Positions 6,582 through 14,038 of a stretch of 20,137 bases of DNA are shown piece by piece (position 1 is the stretch's first letter; each line of letters begins with the position of its first letter). The position numbers and the translations under genes were made by a program. The notes beneath the pieces are model-generated. The model did no database searches and had not been told where the DNA came from. It was given only the letters and a program-made list of their open reading frames with translations. Source of the DNA: an uncultured Collinsella sp. (GTDB lineage: Bacteria > Actinomycetota > Coriobacteriia > Coriobacteriales > Coriobacteriaceae); NCBI GenBank assembly GCA_902479095.1, contig CABSNL010000035.1:1-20137 (forward strand). The letters are read 5' to 3'.

Positions 6582-7982
6582 TTAGGCCTGCTCGGAAGCC
6601 TTGGGCTCGTCCTTGTACAGGACAAACGAGACGGCAAAGGAAACCAGCGCGGCGACCGCAAACATGATCGCGTACTGCACGGGCTGGGCCAGGCACAGCA
6701 GGATACCGAAGATACCCGTAACGCCGGTGCCGGAGGCAGCCAGCGAGGTGAGCGCGCAGACCAGGGCACCGCAACCGCCGCCGATGCAGCCGGCGATGAA
6801 GGGCTTAAAGAAGCGCAGGTTCACACCAAAGATGGCAGGCTCGGTAATACCCATGAAGGCGGACAGAGCCGAAGGAAGCGCCAGGCCCTTGATCTTGGCA
6901 TCGCGGGTCTTAAAGGCAACGGCGAGCGCGGCGCCACCCTGGGCGATATTGGCAGCGCTGGCGATGGGCAGCCAATAGGTCACGCCGTACTGGGCAAGCT
7001 GACCTAGGTCGATGGCGGTGTACATCTGGTGGATACCGGTAACGACCGTGGGGGCATAGAACAGGCCGACGATAAAGGAACCGATGCCGAAGGGCAGGGT
7101 CAGCAGGGCCTGAATCAGACCGAGGATGGCGTTCTCGGCCCAGACAAAGACGGGGCCGACAGCAACGAGCGTCACGAGCACGGTCACGAACACCGAGACG
7201 AGCGGGGTCACAAAGAGGTCGAACATCTCGGGAACGATCTTGTGCAGGCGCTTCTCGAGGAAGGCCAGAATGGCGCAGGCGATGACGATGGGGATCACAT
7301 GGCCCTGATAGCCGACCCACTCAAAGCTGTACACGCCGGGGATGACGTTGACCATGGTCTGCACGCCCTCGGAGGCAACCGTGTAGGCGCTCTGCAGCGA
7401 GGAGTTGATGAATGCACCACCGACGACGGCGCCCAGATACGGGTTGGCGCCAAAGGCCTTAGCGGCGGAGTAACCGATTAGGATCTGCAGAATGCCAAAG
7501 GACGTGCCCGAGACCAGGTCGGCGATCTTATAAATAAAGTTATTGGTGTCGAGCGCGATAAAGCCGTTGGAGGCCATAAAGTTGAGGGCGCTCATAATGC
7601 CCAGCAGCAGGCCCGAAGCCACGATGGCGGGGATGATGGGGACAAAGACGTCGCCGAGCACCTTAATGGCACGCATAAAGATGTTCTGCTGCTGCGCCGC
7701 GGCCTCCTTGACCTCGGCCTTGGTGGCAGCCTCGACGCCGCTAAGCGCGATGAACTCTTCGTAGACCTTGTTGACGGTGCCGGTGCCAAAAATAATCTGG
7801 AGCTGGCCCTGGGCCTCAAAGACGCCCTTGGCGCCGTCGATATTCTCGAGGGCCTCCTTGTCGACCTTGGCGTTATCGGCAATCACCAGGCGCAGACGCG
7901 TGGCGCAGTGCGCGGCCGAAACAACGTTGTCGGCGCCACCGATGTTGTCGAGCACCTCTTGGGCTGATTTGCGGTAGTCCAT
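6582..7982 (-). CDS. scrA: PTS sucrose-specific EIIBC permease
   Basis: Imports sucrose across the cytoplasmic membrane and phosphorylates it. 466 residues from ATG 7982; this start is preferred over one 33 bases upstream because GGAGGAAAGGGAAGTC precedes it and MDYRKSAQEVL is the normal EIIB start. The EIIB domain is residues 1-90, with phosphocysteine Cys26 in HCATRLRL. A linker at about 90-110 is rich in Ala, Glu and Gln. The EIIC domain (about 111-455) has about ten membrane segments and the substrate-site signature GITEP (378-382). The protein ends at ASEQA without an EIIA domain, so phosphate must come from an EIIA encoded elsewhere. Sucrose specificity is inferred from the adjacent scrB; trehalose or beta-glucoside EIIBC proteins look similar. 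Two operators lie 57-96 bases upstream of the start. Confidence 0.93.
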   Translation of the reverse strand: MDYRKSAQEVLDNIGGADNVVSAAHCATRLRLVIADNAKVDKEALENIDGAKGVFEAQGQLQIIFGTGTVNKVYEEFIALSGVEAATKAEVKEAAAQQQNIFMRAIKVLGDVFVPIIPAIVASGLLLGIMSALNFMASNGFIALDTNNFIYKIADLVSGTSFGILQILIGYSAAKAFGANPYLGAVVGGAFINSSLQSAYTVASEGVQTMVNVIPGVYSFEWVGYQGHVIPIVIACAILAFLEKRLHKIVPEMFDLFVTPLVSVFVTVLVTLVAVGPVFVWAENAILGLIQALLTLPFGIGSFIVGLFYAPTVVTGIHQMYTAIDLGQLAQYGVTYWLPIASAANIAQGGAALAVAFKTRDAKIKGLALPSALSAFMGITEPAIFGVNLRFFKPFIAGCIGGGCGALVCALTSLAASGTGVTGIFGILLCLAQPVQYAIMFAVAALVSFAVSFVLYKDEPKASEQA

Positions 7983-8038
7983 GACTTCCCTTTCCTCCAA
8001 CGGGCGCATCTGCACCCGGCCATCTTTGACACTTACAC

Positions 8039-8052
8039 TGTAATCGATTTCA
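8039..8052. promoter_or_regulatory. LacI-type operator O1 before scrA
   Basis: TGTAATCGATTTCA, a near-palindrome around a central CG. It is one of three sites in the window matching TGwAATCGnTTTCA. It lies about 57 bases upstream of the scrA ATG. The pattern also fits the cre consensus TGWNANCGNTNWCA, so a CcpA-like protein could share the site. Confidence 0.8.
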
Positions 8053-8064
8053 GTTTCATATGTC

Positions 8065-8078
8065 TGTAATCGTTTTCA
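8065..8078. promoter_or_regulatory. LacI-type operator O2 before scrA
   Basis: TGTAATCGTTTTCA, with its centre 26 bases (about 2.5 helical turns) from O1. On the minus strand TACTAT, which runs into its edge (8078-8083), could be a -10 box, so binding would block the promoter. No firm -35 is seen. The remaining bases 8079-8166, between scrR and O2, show no clear feature. Confidence 0.8.
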
Positions 8079-8166
8079 TAGTAGGGTGAGCGGTAGGAAA
8101 TAGCCGGCGAATGGTAGTTTTGAGACAAAAACTGGAGACTCAAAGGCAGGCAGACGCGTCCAAGGC

Positions 8167-9147
8167 CTAGACATTCATGAGCTGATGCCCAAGTTTGAGC
8201 GTCTTGAGACCGCTCTCCCCTTCCTCGCCATCGAGCGTGTTGAGCAACATATTGGTCGCCTCGACGCCACTGGTCAGGTAGCCATAATGCACGGTGGGAA
8301 TGCCGCCCGTCAGCGCGCGCAAAAACGCGTTGTCGCCAAAACCACTCACGCGGTGTATACCCTCGCCCATGCCGCGAACCTCATCGATGGCACGCAGCGC
8401 GCCCGCCGCCATGGTATCGGTCGCGCAGGCGATAAACGAAACATCGGGAGCGACGGAAAGCAGCTCACGCGCCGCACCATAGCCCGAGTCGAGCGTAAAC
8501 GAGCCCAGGCGAATCAAGGCGGCATCGAGCGGGTTGCCCGCGGCGCGCAAGCCGGCCTCAAAACCGCGACGACGGTCGAAACCGGCCGCGCGGTCCTCTT
8601 CGGAAACTCCAATGTAGGCGATCTTGCCGTCCACGCGACCCGCAAGCGCACAGCCCAGCTCAAAGGCAGCCTCGTAATCGTCGTGATAGACACACGCCGC
8701 GCCCTCGACATGCTGACCGATCAGCACAATGGGCACGCGGCACGAGTCAATCGCCCGACGGTGCTCGTCGGTGATCATGGTTGCCACCAGCACAATGCCA
8801 TCAACCGGATGGTTTTGGAATAAATCGAGGTATTCGAGCTCGCGATCGGGCGCATTGTCGGTGTTGGCAAGCAGCATCTGGTAGCCACGGCGACCGAGCA
8901 CCTGGCCAATGCCAGCGGTAATGCGGCTCACGGATTCCGAGTTGATCTTAGGCACGATGACGCCGATGAGCTTGGTGGAACCGGTGCGCAGCGCGCGAGC
9001 CTGGCTGGATCGCACGTATCCGGTCAACTCGATTGCCTGCTTAATGCGCTCGGCCTTGTCCGCCGAGATATATCCACCGTTGAGGTAGCGCGAGACGGCG
9101 GCGCTCGAAACGCCCGCAAGCTCGGCCACATCTTTCATCTTTACCAC
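8167..9147 (-). CDS. scrR: LacI-family repressor of the sucrose genes
   Basis: Binds operator DNA through an N-terminal helix-turn-helix and releases it on binding a sugar. MKDVAELAGVSSAAVSRYLNG is the LacI HTH, followed by the hinge region (SSQARALRTGSTKLIGVIVP) and a periplasmic-binding-protein-like effector and dimer domain (about 65-326). The GTG at 9147 is the best start: AGGGG lies 5 bases upstream, giving 326 residues (MVKMKDVAEL). ATG 9138 is the alternative, and a longer reading frame upstream has no site and runs through the operator. It lies upstream of scrA in the same direction with a 184-base gap holding two operators; a third is before its own start, suggesting autoregulation. 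The sucrose role is inferred from neighbours; the effector is unknown (often fructose or a sugar phosphate). Confidence 0.9.
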   Translation of the reverse strand: MVKMKDVAELAGVSSAAVSRYLNGGYISADKAERIKQAIELTGYVRSSQARALRTGSTKLIGVIVPKINSESVSRITAGIGQVLGRRGYQMLLANTDNAPDRELEYLDLFQNHPVDGIVLVATMITDEHRRAIDSCRVPIVLIGQHVEGAACVYHDDYEAAFELGCALAGRVDGKIAYIGVSEEDRAAGFDRRRGFEAGLRAAGNPLDAALIRLGSFTLDSGYGAARELLSVAPDVSFIACATDTMAAGALRAIDEVRGMGEGIHRVSGFGDNAFLRALTGGIPTVHYGYLTSGVEATNMLLNTLDGEEGESGLKTLKLGHQLMNV

Positions 9148-9162
9148 GAGCACCCCTGTCAT

Positions 9163-9176
9163 TGAAATCGCTTTCA
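9163..9176. promoter_or_regulatory. LacI-type operator O3 before scrR
   Basis: TGAAATCGCTTTCA, same pattern as O1 and O2. It lies 15-29 bases upstream of the scrR GTG start. TATCAT on the minus strand (9179-9184) is a candidate -10 box, which would place the operator over the transcription start. This fits negative autoregulation. Confidence 0.75.
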
Positions 9177-9254
9177 CCATGATACCCGTGAAGACGGCAT
9201 ACGAACCAAATCGGCCCACCCAGGTCGAGCAGATGCCCGCGCAGCGTCGACCGG

Positions 9255-9278
9255 TCCGGCGTTTGTTAAAACGCCGGA
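9255..9278 (-). terminator. Palindrome after the Pel operon, possible terminator
   Basis: A 10-bp perfect stem (TCCGGCGTTT at 9255-9264, AAACGCCGGA at 9269-9278) with the loop GTTA begins 6 bases after the last stop of the Pel operon (9285). It is strong enough to end transcription, but no T-run follows on the minus strand (ACCGGTCG), so the role is uncertain. It could stabilise the mRNA end instead. Confidence 0.5.
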
Positions 9279-9284
9279 ACATAG

Positions 9285-9950
9285 TTAGCCGTGATATTCG
9301 CCGTTGTACTGGATGAGCGTCAGGTCCTCCACGCCATCAAGCGCGCGAATGGCGTCCGCATAGGGCATGTCAACACCGTCCGAGAACACCTCCACGGCCA
9401 TCTCGACCTTGTCACCGCGCATGGTCTTGGACTTCACCGTAAACTTGGTGCGCCCAAATGCACGCACGATATCGTCGCCGGCGGTCTGGCTCGTGTAGTG
9501 GATGACCATCATGTACACGCGCGCCTTGTCCTGGCGGCTCGCAAAGCCGGCAATCATCACCACGATCACCACTGCCGTAAGCCCCACGAGCGCGTACATG
9601 CCGGCGCCTGCCGTAATGCCTGTGGTAATGGCCCAAAAAAGATACAGCAGGTCGAGCGGGTCCTTAACCGCCGTACGATAGCGGACGATTGACAGAGCAC
9701 CGACCATACCGAGCGAGATGACCACGTTGGTCGAAATCGCGAGCGTGACCATGCAGGTGAGCACGCACATGCCCACAAGCGTCACGGCAAAGCTGCGCGA
9801 ATACACCACGCCGGTAAAAAAGCGCTTGTACACGTAATAGATCAGGATGCCCATGGCGACCGCCACGAGCAGCGACAGGCCGATCTTGGCAGGGTCGACC
9901 TGACCAAACGCCTCCAAAACGGAGTTCTTAAAAAAGTCCCTGGTGCTCAT
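9285..9950 (-). CDS. DUF4956 membrane protein
   Basis: 221 residues. About four hydrophobic segments lie between residues 25 and 137, followed by a cytoplasmic ferredoxin-like C-terminal part (about 140-221). The DUF4956 hallmark is ISLGMVGALSIVRYRTAVKDPLDLLYLFWAI (about 78-108), with a charged RYRTAxKDP motif between membrane segments. Biochemical function is unknown. In bacteria this family is often found beside VTC-domain genes. The gene follows the VTC gene after 3 bases, so the two products may form a complex; one idea is that the membrane part is the exit path for polyphosphate, as Vtc1-type subunits are in yeast. This is inference. ATG 9950 has only a weak upstream GGGGA. Last gene of the eight-gene operon. 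Confidence 0.88.
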   Translation of the reverse strand: MSTRDFFKNSVLEAFGQVDPAKIGLSLLVAVAMGILIYYVYKRFFTGVVYSRSFAVTLVGMCVLTCMVTLAISTNVVISLGMVGALSIVRYRTAVKDPLDLLYLFWAITTGITAGAGMYALVGLTAVVIVVMIAGFASRQDKARVYMMVIHYTSQTAGDDIVRAFGRTKFTVKSKTMRGDKVEMAVEVFSDGVDMPYADAIRALDGVEDLTLIQYNGEYHG

Positions 9951-9953
9951 GGT

Positions 9954-10745
9954 CTAAATATCCCCTCGGTTCTCAAAATCCGATTCCCAGTAATTAAATC
10001 CGCGCAGGTAGGCGGTCTTTTCGTAACACAGGCAGTACTTGGAGACCGCCGTGAGTTCAGACGCGCCCGGCGGCACCATATCGCGCACGAGCTGTGGGCA
10101 AAACTCCGTAAACTTGACCTCCATCACCAGCTTGCCGGGCTCCAGGACCGGCAGCACGGGCAGCGTCGCGTCAAAGATATCGAAGCTTCCCACCGCGGCA
10201 CGCACGTTCATGTCAAACGTAATGCGCACGGTGCCCTCGTCCATCACCCACGGCTCGCGCTCGTAGTCCACAATAGTCCGCGGGCGCATCATGTTGCAGA
10301 TGCACTCGATGTAGAACTCGCGGCAGAGCGGATAGGGGCTCCTCAGCAAAAAGTCGTAGTCGCCGGCCAGGATCTGCTCAAACTCGCCGCGCGTAAGTGG
10401 CGCATCCTCCTTGTAGATCCAGCTGCCGTACTTCTTTTTGCGCTCGAGTTTAATCACCTTGTCGCTGCCGTTATAGATGCGTACGCGATACTTTTTGCGC
10501 ATGAGAATGCCGGCGTCTTTTTCCTCGTAGGCCGAGTTGCAGTAGTCGTCAAAATACAGGCTGCGAATAGTGTAACCGCCCGCCCGCGCATGCTTGTCCA
10601 GCTTAAACACCGGCGCCATGCGACAGGCAAGCGCGGCGTGCTCGCCCTCGTTAATGAGATATTTGAGCTCGTGGCGGTAACGCTCCTGCGTGGTACGCAC
10701 AGGCGGAGCCGCCAAGCGCTCAAGCAGCGCGCTAGCCCTCCTCAT
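9954..10745 (-). CDS. VTC-domain protein, putative polyphosphate polymerase
   Basis: 263 residues with a VTC domain of the triphosphate-tunnel fold, which in yeast Vtc4 makes polyphosphate from ATP. Tunnel-type charged residues are visible in order: RHELKYLI (Glu26, Lys28), RSLYFDD (Arg61), KYRVRIY (Arg87, Arg89), KLERKKK (Lys99, Glu101), VDYEREPWV, VMEVKF (Glu209, Lys211) and SKYCLC (Lys236). This pattern suggests an active site. There is no signal peptide, membrane segment or SPX domain, so it is cytoplasmic and probably joined to the membrane by the DUF4956 protein that follows. ATG 10745 has GGAGG 6 bases upstream. The start overlaps the cotH stop by 14 bases, implying translational coupling. 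Activity is family-based inference; some VTC-like proteins could bind nucleotides or polyphosphate only. Confidence 0.9.
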   Translation of the reverse strand: MRRASALLERLAAPPVRTTQERYRHELKYLINEGEHAALACRMAPVFKLDKHARAGGYTIRSLYFDDYCNSAYEEKDAGILMRKKYRVRIYNGSDKVIKLERKKKYGSWIYKEDAPLTRGEFEQILAGDYDFLLRSPYPLCREFYIECICNMMRPRTIVDYEREPWVMDEGTVRITFDMNVRAAVGSFDIFDATLPVLPVLEPGKLVMEVKFTEFCPQLVRDMVPPGASELTAVSKYCLCYEKTAYLRGFNYWESDFENRGDI

Positions 10746-12501
10746 ACGTGTCCTCCACGACCTTACCGCCGTCTTGCACGTAAAAACACCTCATGCCGTA
10801 GTGCTTGCCGTCGTCGGTCACATAGTAGTCAAACGCATCTTGCGTATAGCCGTCGGAGTTGTTGGCACGCACGCGCACAAAATACTGGCCGGCATCGGGC
10901 GCATCGCAGGTCACCTCGGGAAGCAGCACGTCCTCGGCCTTAAAGACCACATCGCCAATAGCATAGTCACGCGCAAGCTCCACGGTGTAGCGAATGTCGC
11001 GCGCCTCAAAGTCGTAGGACGCATCCCAGTTAATACGCAGCTTACCGTTATCGATCTGCGGCACGCCGATGTAGAACGGCATGGGCTTTTTAAAACTCTC
11101 GCGAAAGCTCTTGTAGTTCTCCTCGATCTCGGAGGGAATCGCCGCGGCGATCTGCTCGTATTGGTCCTTGGTGACAGGCAGATTGTCGATATCGGGCGAA
11201 GCAAAGACCAGGGATTCAGTCACCTCGCGATAATGCTTGATCATCTTGCTCAGGCGTGCCTCGGTCATATACGAGCGCAGGTCCTTAACGGCGCGGTCGA
11301 GCTCGCTGCGGAACGATTTGCTGCGCAGCGCACGATTGAACAGTACGTTGCCCCAATAGTTGCTTGCGCCGCGCTCCCAGCTCGCGTAGTCCGAAAACCC
11401 GGTAAGAGAAAGCTCCAGCTTACGCAGCATGCCGTCGTTATCCCAATCTAAAAAGTACCAGGTATTTGAGTTGAGAGGACTGTACAGATAGCAGTTACGG
11501 TTCTGCGTATCGCAGTTGCCCGTCAGAATCTGAAACGCCAGCCAATAAACCAGATTCTCGGAATCAAAGTAGGTGTCGAGCACGTCATCGATCTTTTGCG
11601 ATTCGTCGTTGAGCGCATCGAGCATCTCGATCAACTTGGTATGGTCCGAGTCGCCCTTAATCTCGAGCATGCCCTCAAACGCTGTCTGGCTATAGTCGGG
11701 GTCATCGGTGAGCTTAATGGTGTCCTCAAAACGATGGAAATCGAAGCTGTTCACCTTGTACAGGTGTCCGCTCTTATCCAGGCCATGTGCCTTAAGCGCC
11801 GTCTTGTTGAGCTGCTCCACCTGCGTAAACAGGCCGTAGTCCTCAAAGGTGTCGTTGGACTTTTCGGTCTGGTCGCACACCCACAGATGCACAAACTGCG
11901 TACGCAGGCCCATCATCTGGGGTATCCCGCGGATAAGGTCATAGGCCATCTTGTTGCGAAAACGCATACCCTCGCCCATGTGCTTGTTGAGCGCAATCGC
12001 GCGCTGTTGGCGCCAAGTACCCTTGCCCTTTTTGAGCTCCACCTTGTAATTCTTTTGCGAGTTCATGCTCGACGTCTGGCCGCGCACCTGCACGGTAGCA
12101 TTGGGCGCTTCCTCGCCATAGCCAACCTCGCCGGCCACCGGGCCGTCTTCGTCACCCGGCTGCAGCAGGCCCATAACCTGATAGCGTGTCACGCCCATGT
12201 CGGCATAGTCATACACCGAGTACGTGTTGATCTCGGCCCAGCTGTGGTCGGTGTTCTCGGAGCTGTTGCCGCGCGAGACCGTCAGGTACATGGTCACAAT
12301 ACCCGAGTCATCGTAGACCTCGTAGAGCTCGTCCTTGTCGCGCAGGTGCTTGGACTGGTCGGAGGCCTCGGCCTTTTTAATCTTGTCCTGCTTTTTGACC
12401 TTTTTAGTCGAGGAGTCTTCCTGCACCGAGCAGCCCGAAAGCAACAGCGCACCGGCAGCCACCTCAAACAGGCGACGGCGAGACATCATCCTATCGGTCA
12501 T
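10732..12501 (-). CDS. CotH-kinase-family lipoprotein
   Basis: 589 residues. The N-terminus MSRRRLFEVAAGALLLSGC carries a lipobox (LSGC, Cys24) and an RR-R-LF pattern like a twin-arginine signal, so it is probably lipid-anchored outside the membrane. A Lys/Glu/Asp-rich linker follows (about 25-60). The CotH fold covers about 68-440: RGQTSS (140-145) with KNYKVEL, the catalytic-type NCDTQNRNCYLY (329-340, Asp331 and Asn336) and FLDWDNDG (350-357, Asp352 and Asp354). A fibronectin-III-like domain covers about 480-565. Bacillus CotH is a spore-coat protein kinase; here the target could be a surface protein or a polysaccharide partner. ATG 12501 has GGGGAGG 6 bases upstream and overlaps the pelG stop by 11 bases, tying it to the Pel operon. 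Export of a kinase raises the question of its ATP source. Confidence 0.9.
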   Translation of the reverse strand: MTDRMMSRRRLFEVAAGALLLSGCSVQEDSSTKKVKKQDKIKKAEASDQSKHLRDKDELYEVYDDSGIVTMYLTVSRGNSSENTDHSWAEINTYSVYDYADMGVTRYQVMGLLQPGDEDGPVAGEVGYGEEAPNATVQVRGQTSSMNSQKNYKVELKKGKGTWRQQRAIALNKHMGEGMRFRNKMAYDLIRGIPQMMGLRTQFVHLWVCDQTEKSNDTFEDYGLFTQVEQLNKTALKAHGLDKSGHLYKVNSFDFHRFEDTIKLTDDPDYSQTAFEGMLEIKGDSDHTKLIEMLDALNDESQKIDDVLDTYFDSENLVYWLAFQILTGNCDTQNRNCYLYSPLNSNTWYFLDWDNDGMLRKLELSLTGFSDYASWERGASNYWGNVLFNRALRSKSFRSELDRAVKDLRSYMTEARLSKMIKHYREVTESLVFASPDIDNLPVTKDQYEQIAAAIPSEIEENYKSFRESFKKPMPFYIGVPQIDNGKLRINWDASYDFEARDIRYTVELARDYAIGDVVFKAEDVLLPEVTCDAPDAGQYFVRVRANNSDGYTQDAFDYYVTDDGKHYGMRCFYVQDGGKVVEDTYEEG

Positions 12502-14035
12502 CAGAACCTCCCCAATGCTTGCGATACACGCGAACTACTGAGCGCTCAAACGCGCCGTGCGGCACGCCCTTATGGCGGCCTTCCTCATAGCGCTGTTCGG
12601 CACGGTCGAGCACCCGGCCAAGTTCGGTAAACCAGCCCGTCTTGTCGGTCGCCACAATGGACTGCTGGCTCAGGATACGATACGGCAAGTTGGCGGTATA
12701 GGTATCGAGCCGCAGCAGCGCCACGATAAAAAACACCGCCGCACCCAACAAAAAGCCAAAGCCGTAAAACTGCTGCGGCAAAAGCAACGACACGGCAGTC
12801 GCCAGCCCGGCCACACCGGCAAACAACCCCGAGGCCAACACGGCCCCCTTGTAGTCGGTAAAGTAAAGCAAGATGAGCATCACCGTATTGCCCACGGCAT
12901 ACAGGCCATAGCCCACGCACAGCGTGCGAAAATACCCATGCATCAGGTTGTTAAAGCCCAGCGGCAGGGCCGAGAGCACCGTGGTCTCGAGCGAGATGAC
13001 CGCCGCGGTCACAAACAACTGTTTGAGCGCGCAAAAGCGCAGTTCGCTGTTGAGCGTGGAGAGCATCCCCTCCTCTACCACCACAATGTCGCCCACCACG
13101 CCGCCGTCGTTGAACAGGCTGTAGTAGTCGCGATAGCGCGGATAGAAATTGACCTCGACCGAGACCACAAAGTTGACGGTCGTGACCAGGATCGTCAAAA
13201 ACGCGATGAGCGCCGGCACATCGTAGTAGGGCGCGCCATAAAACAAGCCCTTGACCTGCACGCCAATGGGACCGGCCCAAATAATCACCAGGTGCGCAAA
13301 GAGTCCCAGATTGGTTAACAGACCCGTGAGCGCCAGCGGCATAAACTGATCGAGCCACCGCAAAAAGGGCCAGGGGCTGCGGTCGCTCTGAGGAAAATAC
13401 CGGTACAGCAGCACCACGTCCCAGGCGAGCATGACGCCGTAGCCCAGAGCAATTGACGCCAACAGGCCCTCGACCGGCGGCAGCCCCAGCGCCAGCGTGG
13501 CCAGGGCGCACAGGCACGCCACGCCAATGGCAGCCGCAAAGCTGCATAGGATACCGCGGTAATCCTTAATAGCGGTGAGACAGCTCATGCCGTTCCAGTT
13601 GACGATCATAATGTTGAACAGCCACAGGCACAGCAGCCCCTGCAGCAGCGTGGCGCCCGAGAACAGCAAAAAGACGCCGTAGAGCACCGTGCCCGCAACG
13701 AGCATGATGGCGTTGGAGCCCCAAAACGAAGGCAGTATCTCATCCTCGCGCTCGGCAAATAGCATGTCGGCCAAAAAGCGCGTGACCGGCATGGAGAAAA
13801 AGCTCGTGAGCAAAAGCGAGGCCAGCAGCGTGTAGGTCACCATGCACACCAGCAGATCCTGGTTGGCACGGCCCACACCCCACAGACCGCACAGCACCAA
13901 GATACCCACCTGGAGCAGCACGCCCAGCAGCATCGGGCCCGTGCACACAATGCCGGCGTAGCCGTAAGCGCGCATCGTGGCAAACAGGCCCTTGCGCCTG
14001 AACAGGCGCTTGAGCTCAAAACCAATTCCGGCCAC
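12491..14035 (-). CDS. pelG: Pel polysaccharide membrane transporter PelG
   Basis: 514 residues. The start MAGIGFELKRLFRRKG is a strong PelG signature, followed by about twelve membrane segments between residues 25 and 450 of the MOP/flippase-like fold and a charged cytoplasmic tail (RAEQRYEEGRHKGVPHGAFERSVVRVYRKHWGG). PelG moves the growing Pel chain across the cytoplasmic membrane with PelD, PelE and PelF. The GTG start at 14035 lies 3 bases after the pelF stop; AGAGGGAGAG inside the pelF end gives the ribosome site. The tail overlaps the cotH start by 11 bases. Confidence 0.95.
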   Translation of the reverse strand: MAGIGFELKRLFRRKGLFATMRAYGYAGIVCTGPMLLGVLLQVGILVLCGLWGVGRANQDLLVCMVTYTLLASLLLTSFFSMPVTRFLADMLFAEREDEILPSFWGSNAIMLVAGTVLYGVFLLFSGATLLQGLLCLWLFNIMIVNWNGMSCLTAIKDYRGILCSFAAAIGVACLCALATLALGLPPVEGLLASIALGYGVMLAWDVVLLYRYFPQSDRSPWPFLRWLDQFMPLALTGLLTNLGLFAHLVIIWAGPIGVQVKGLFYGAPYYDVPALIAFLTILVTTVNFVVSVEVNFYPRYRDYYSLFNDGGVVGDIVVVEEGMLSTLNSELRFCALKQLFVTAAVISLETTVLSALPLGFNNLMHGYFRTLCVGYGLYAVGNTVMLILLYFTDYKGAVLASGLFAGVAGLATAVSLLLPQQFYGFGFLLGAAVFFIVALLRLDTYTANLPYRILSQQSIVATDKTGWFTELGRVLDRAEQRYEEGRHKGVPHGAFERSVVRVYRKHWGGSDDR

Positions 14036-14038
14036 CGG

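Noticed and set aside
11596..12630. Plus-strand reading frame of 344 codons opposite cotH
   Set aside because: Antisense to a well-supported CotH gene. It has no domain of its own and crosses the pelG-cotH junction.
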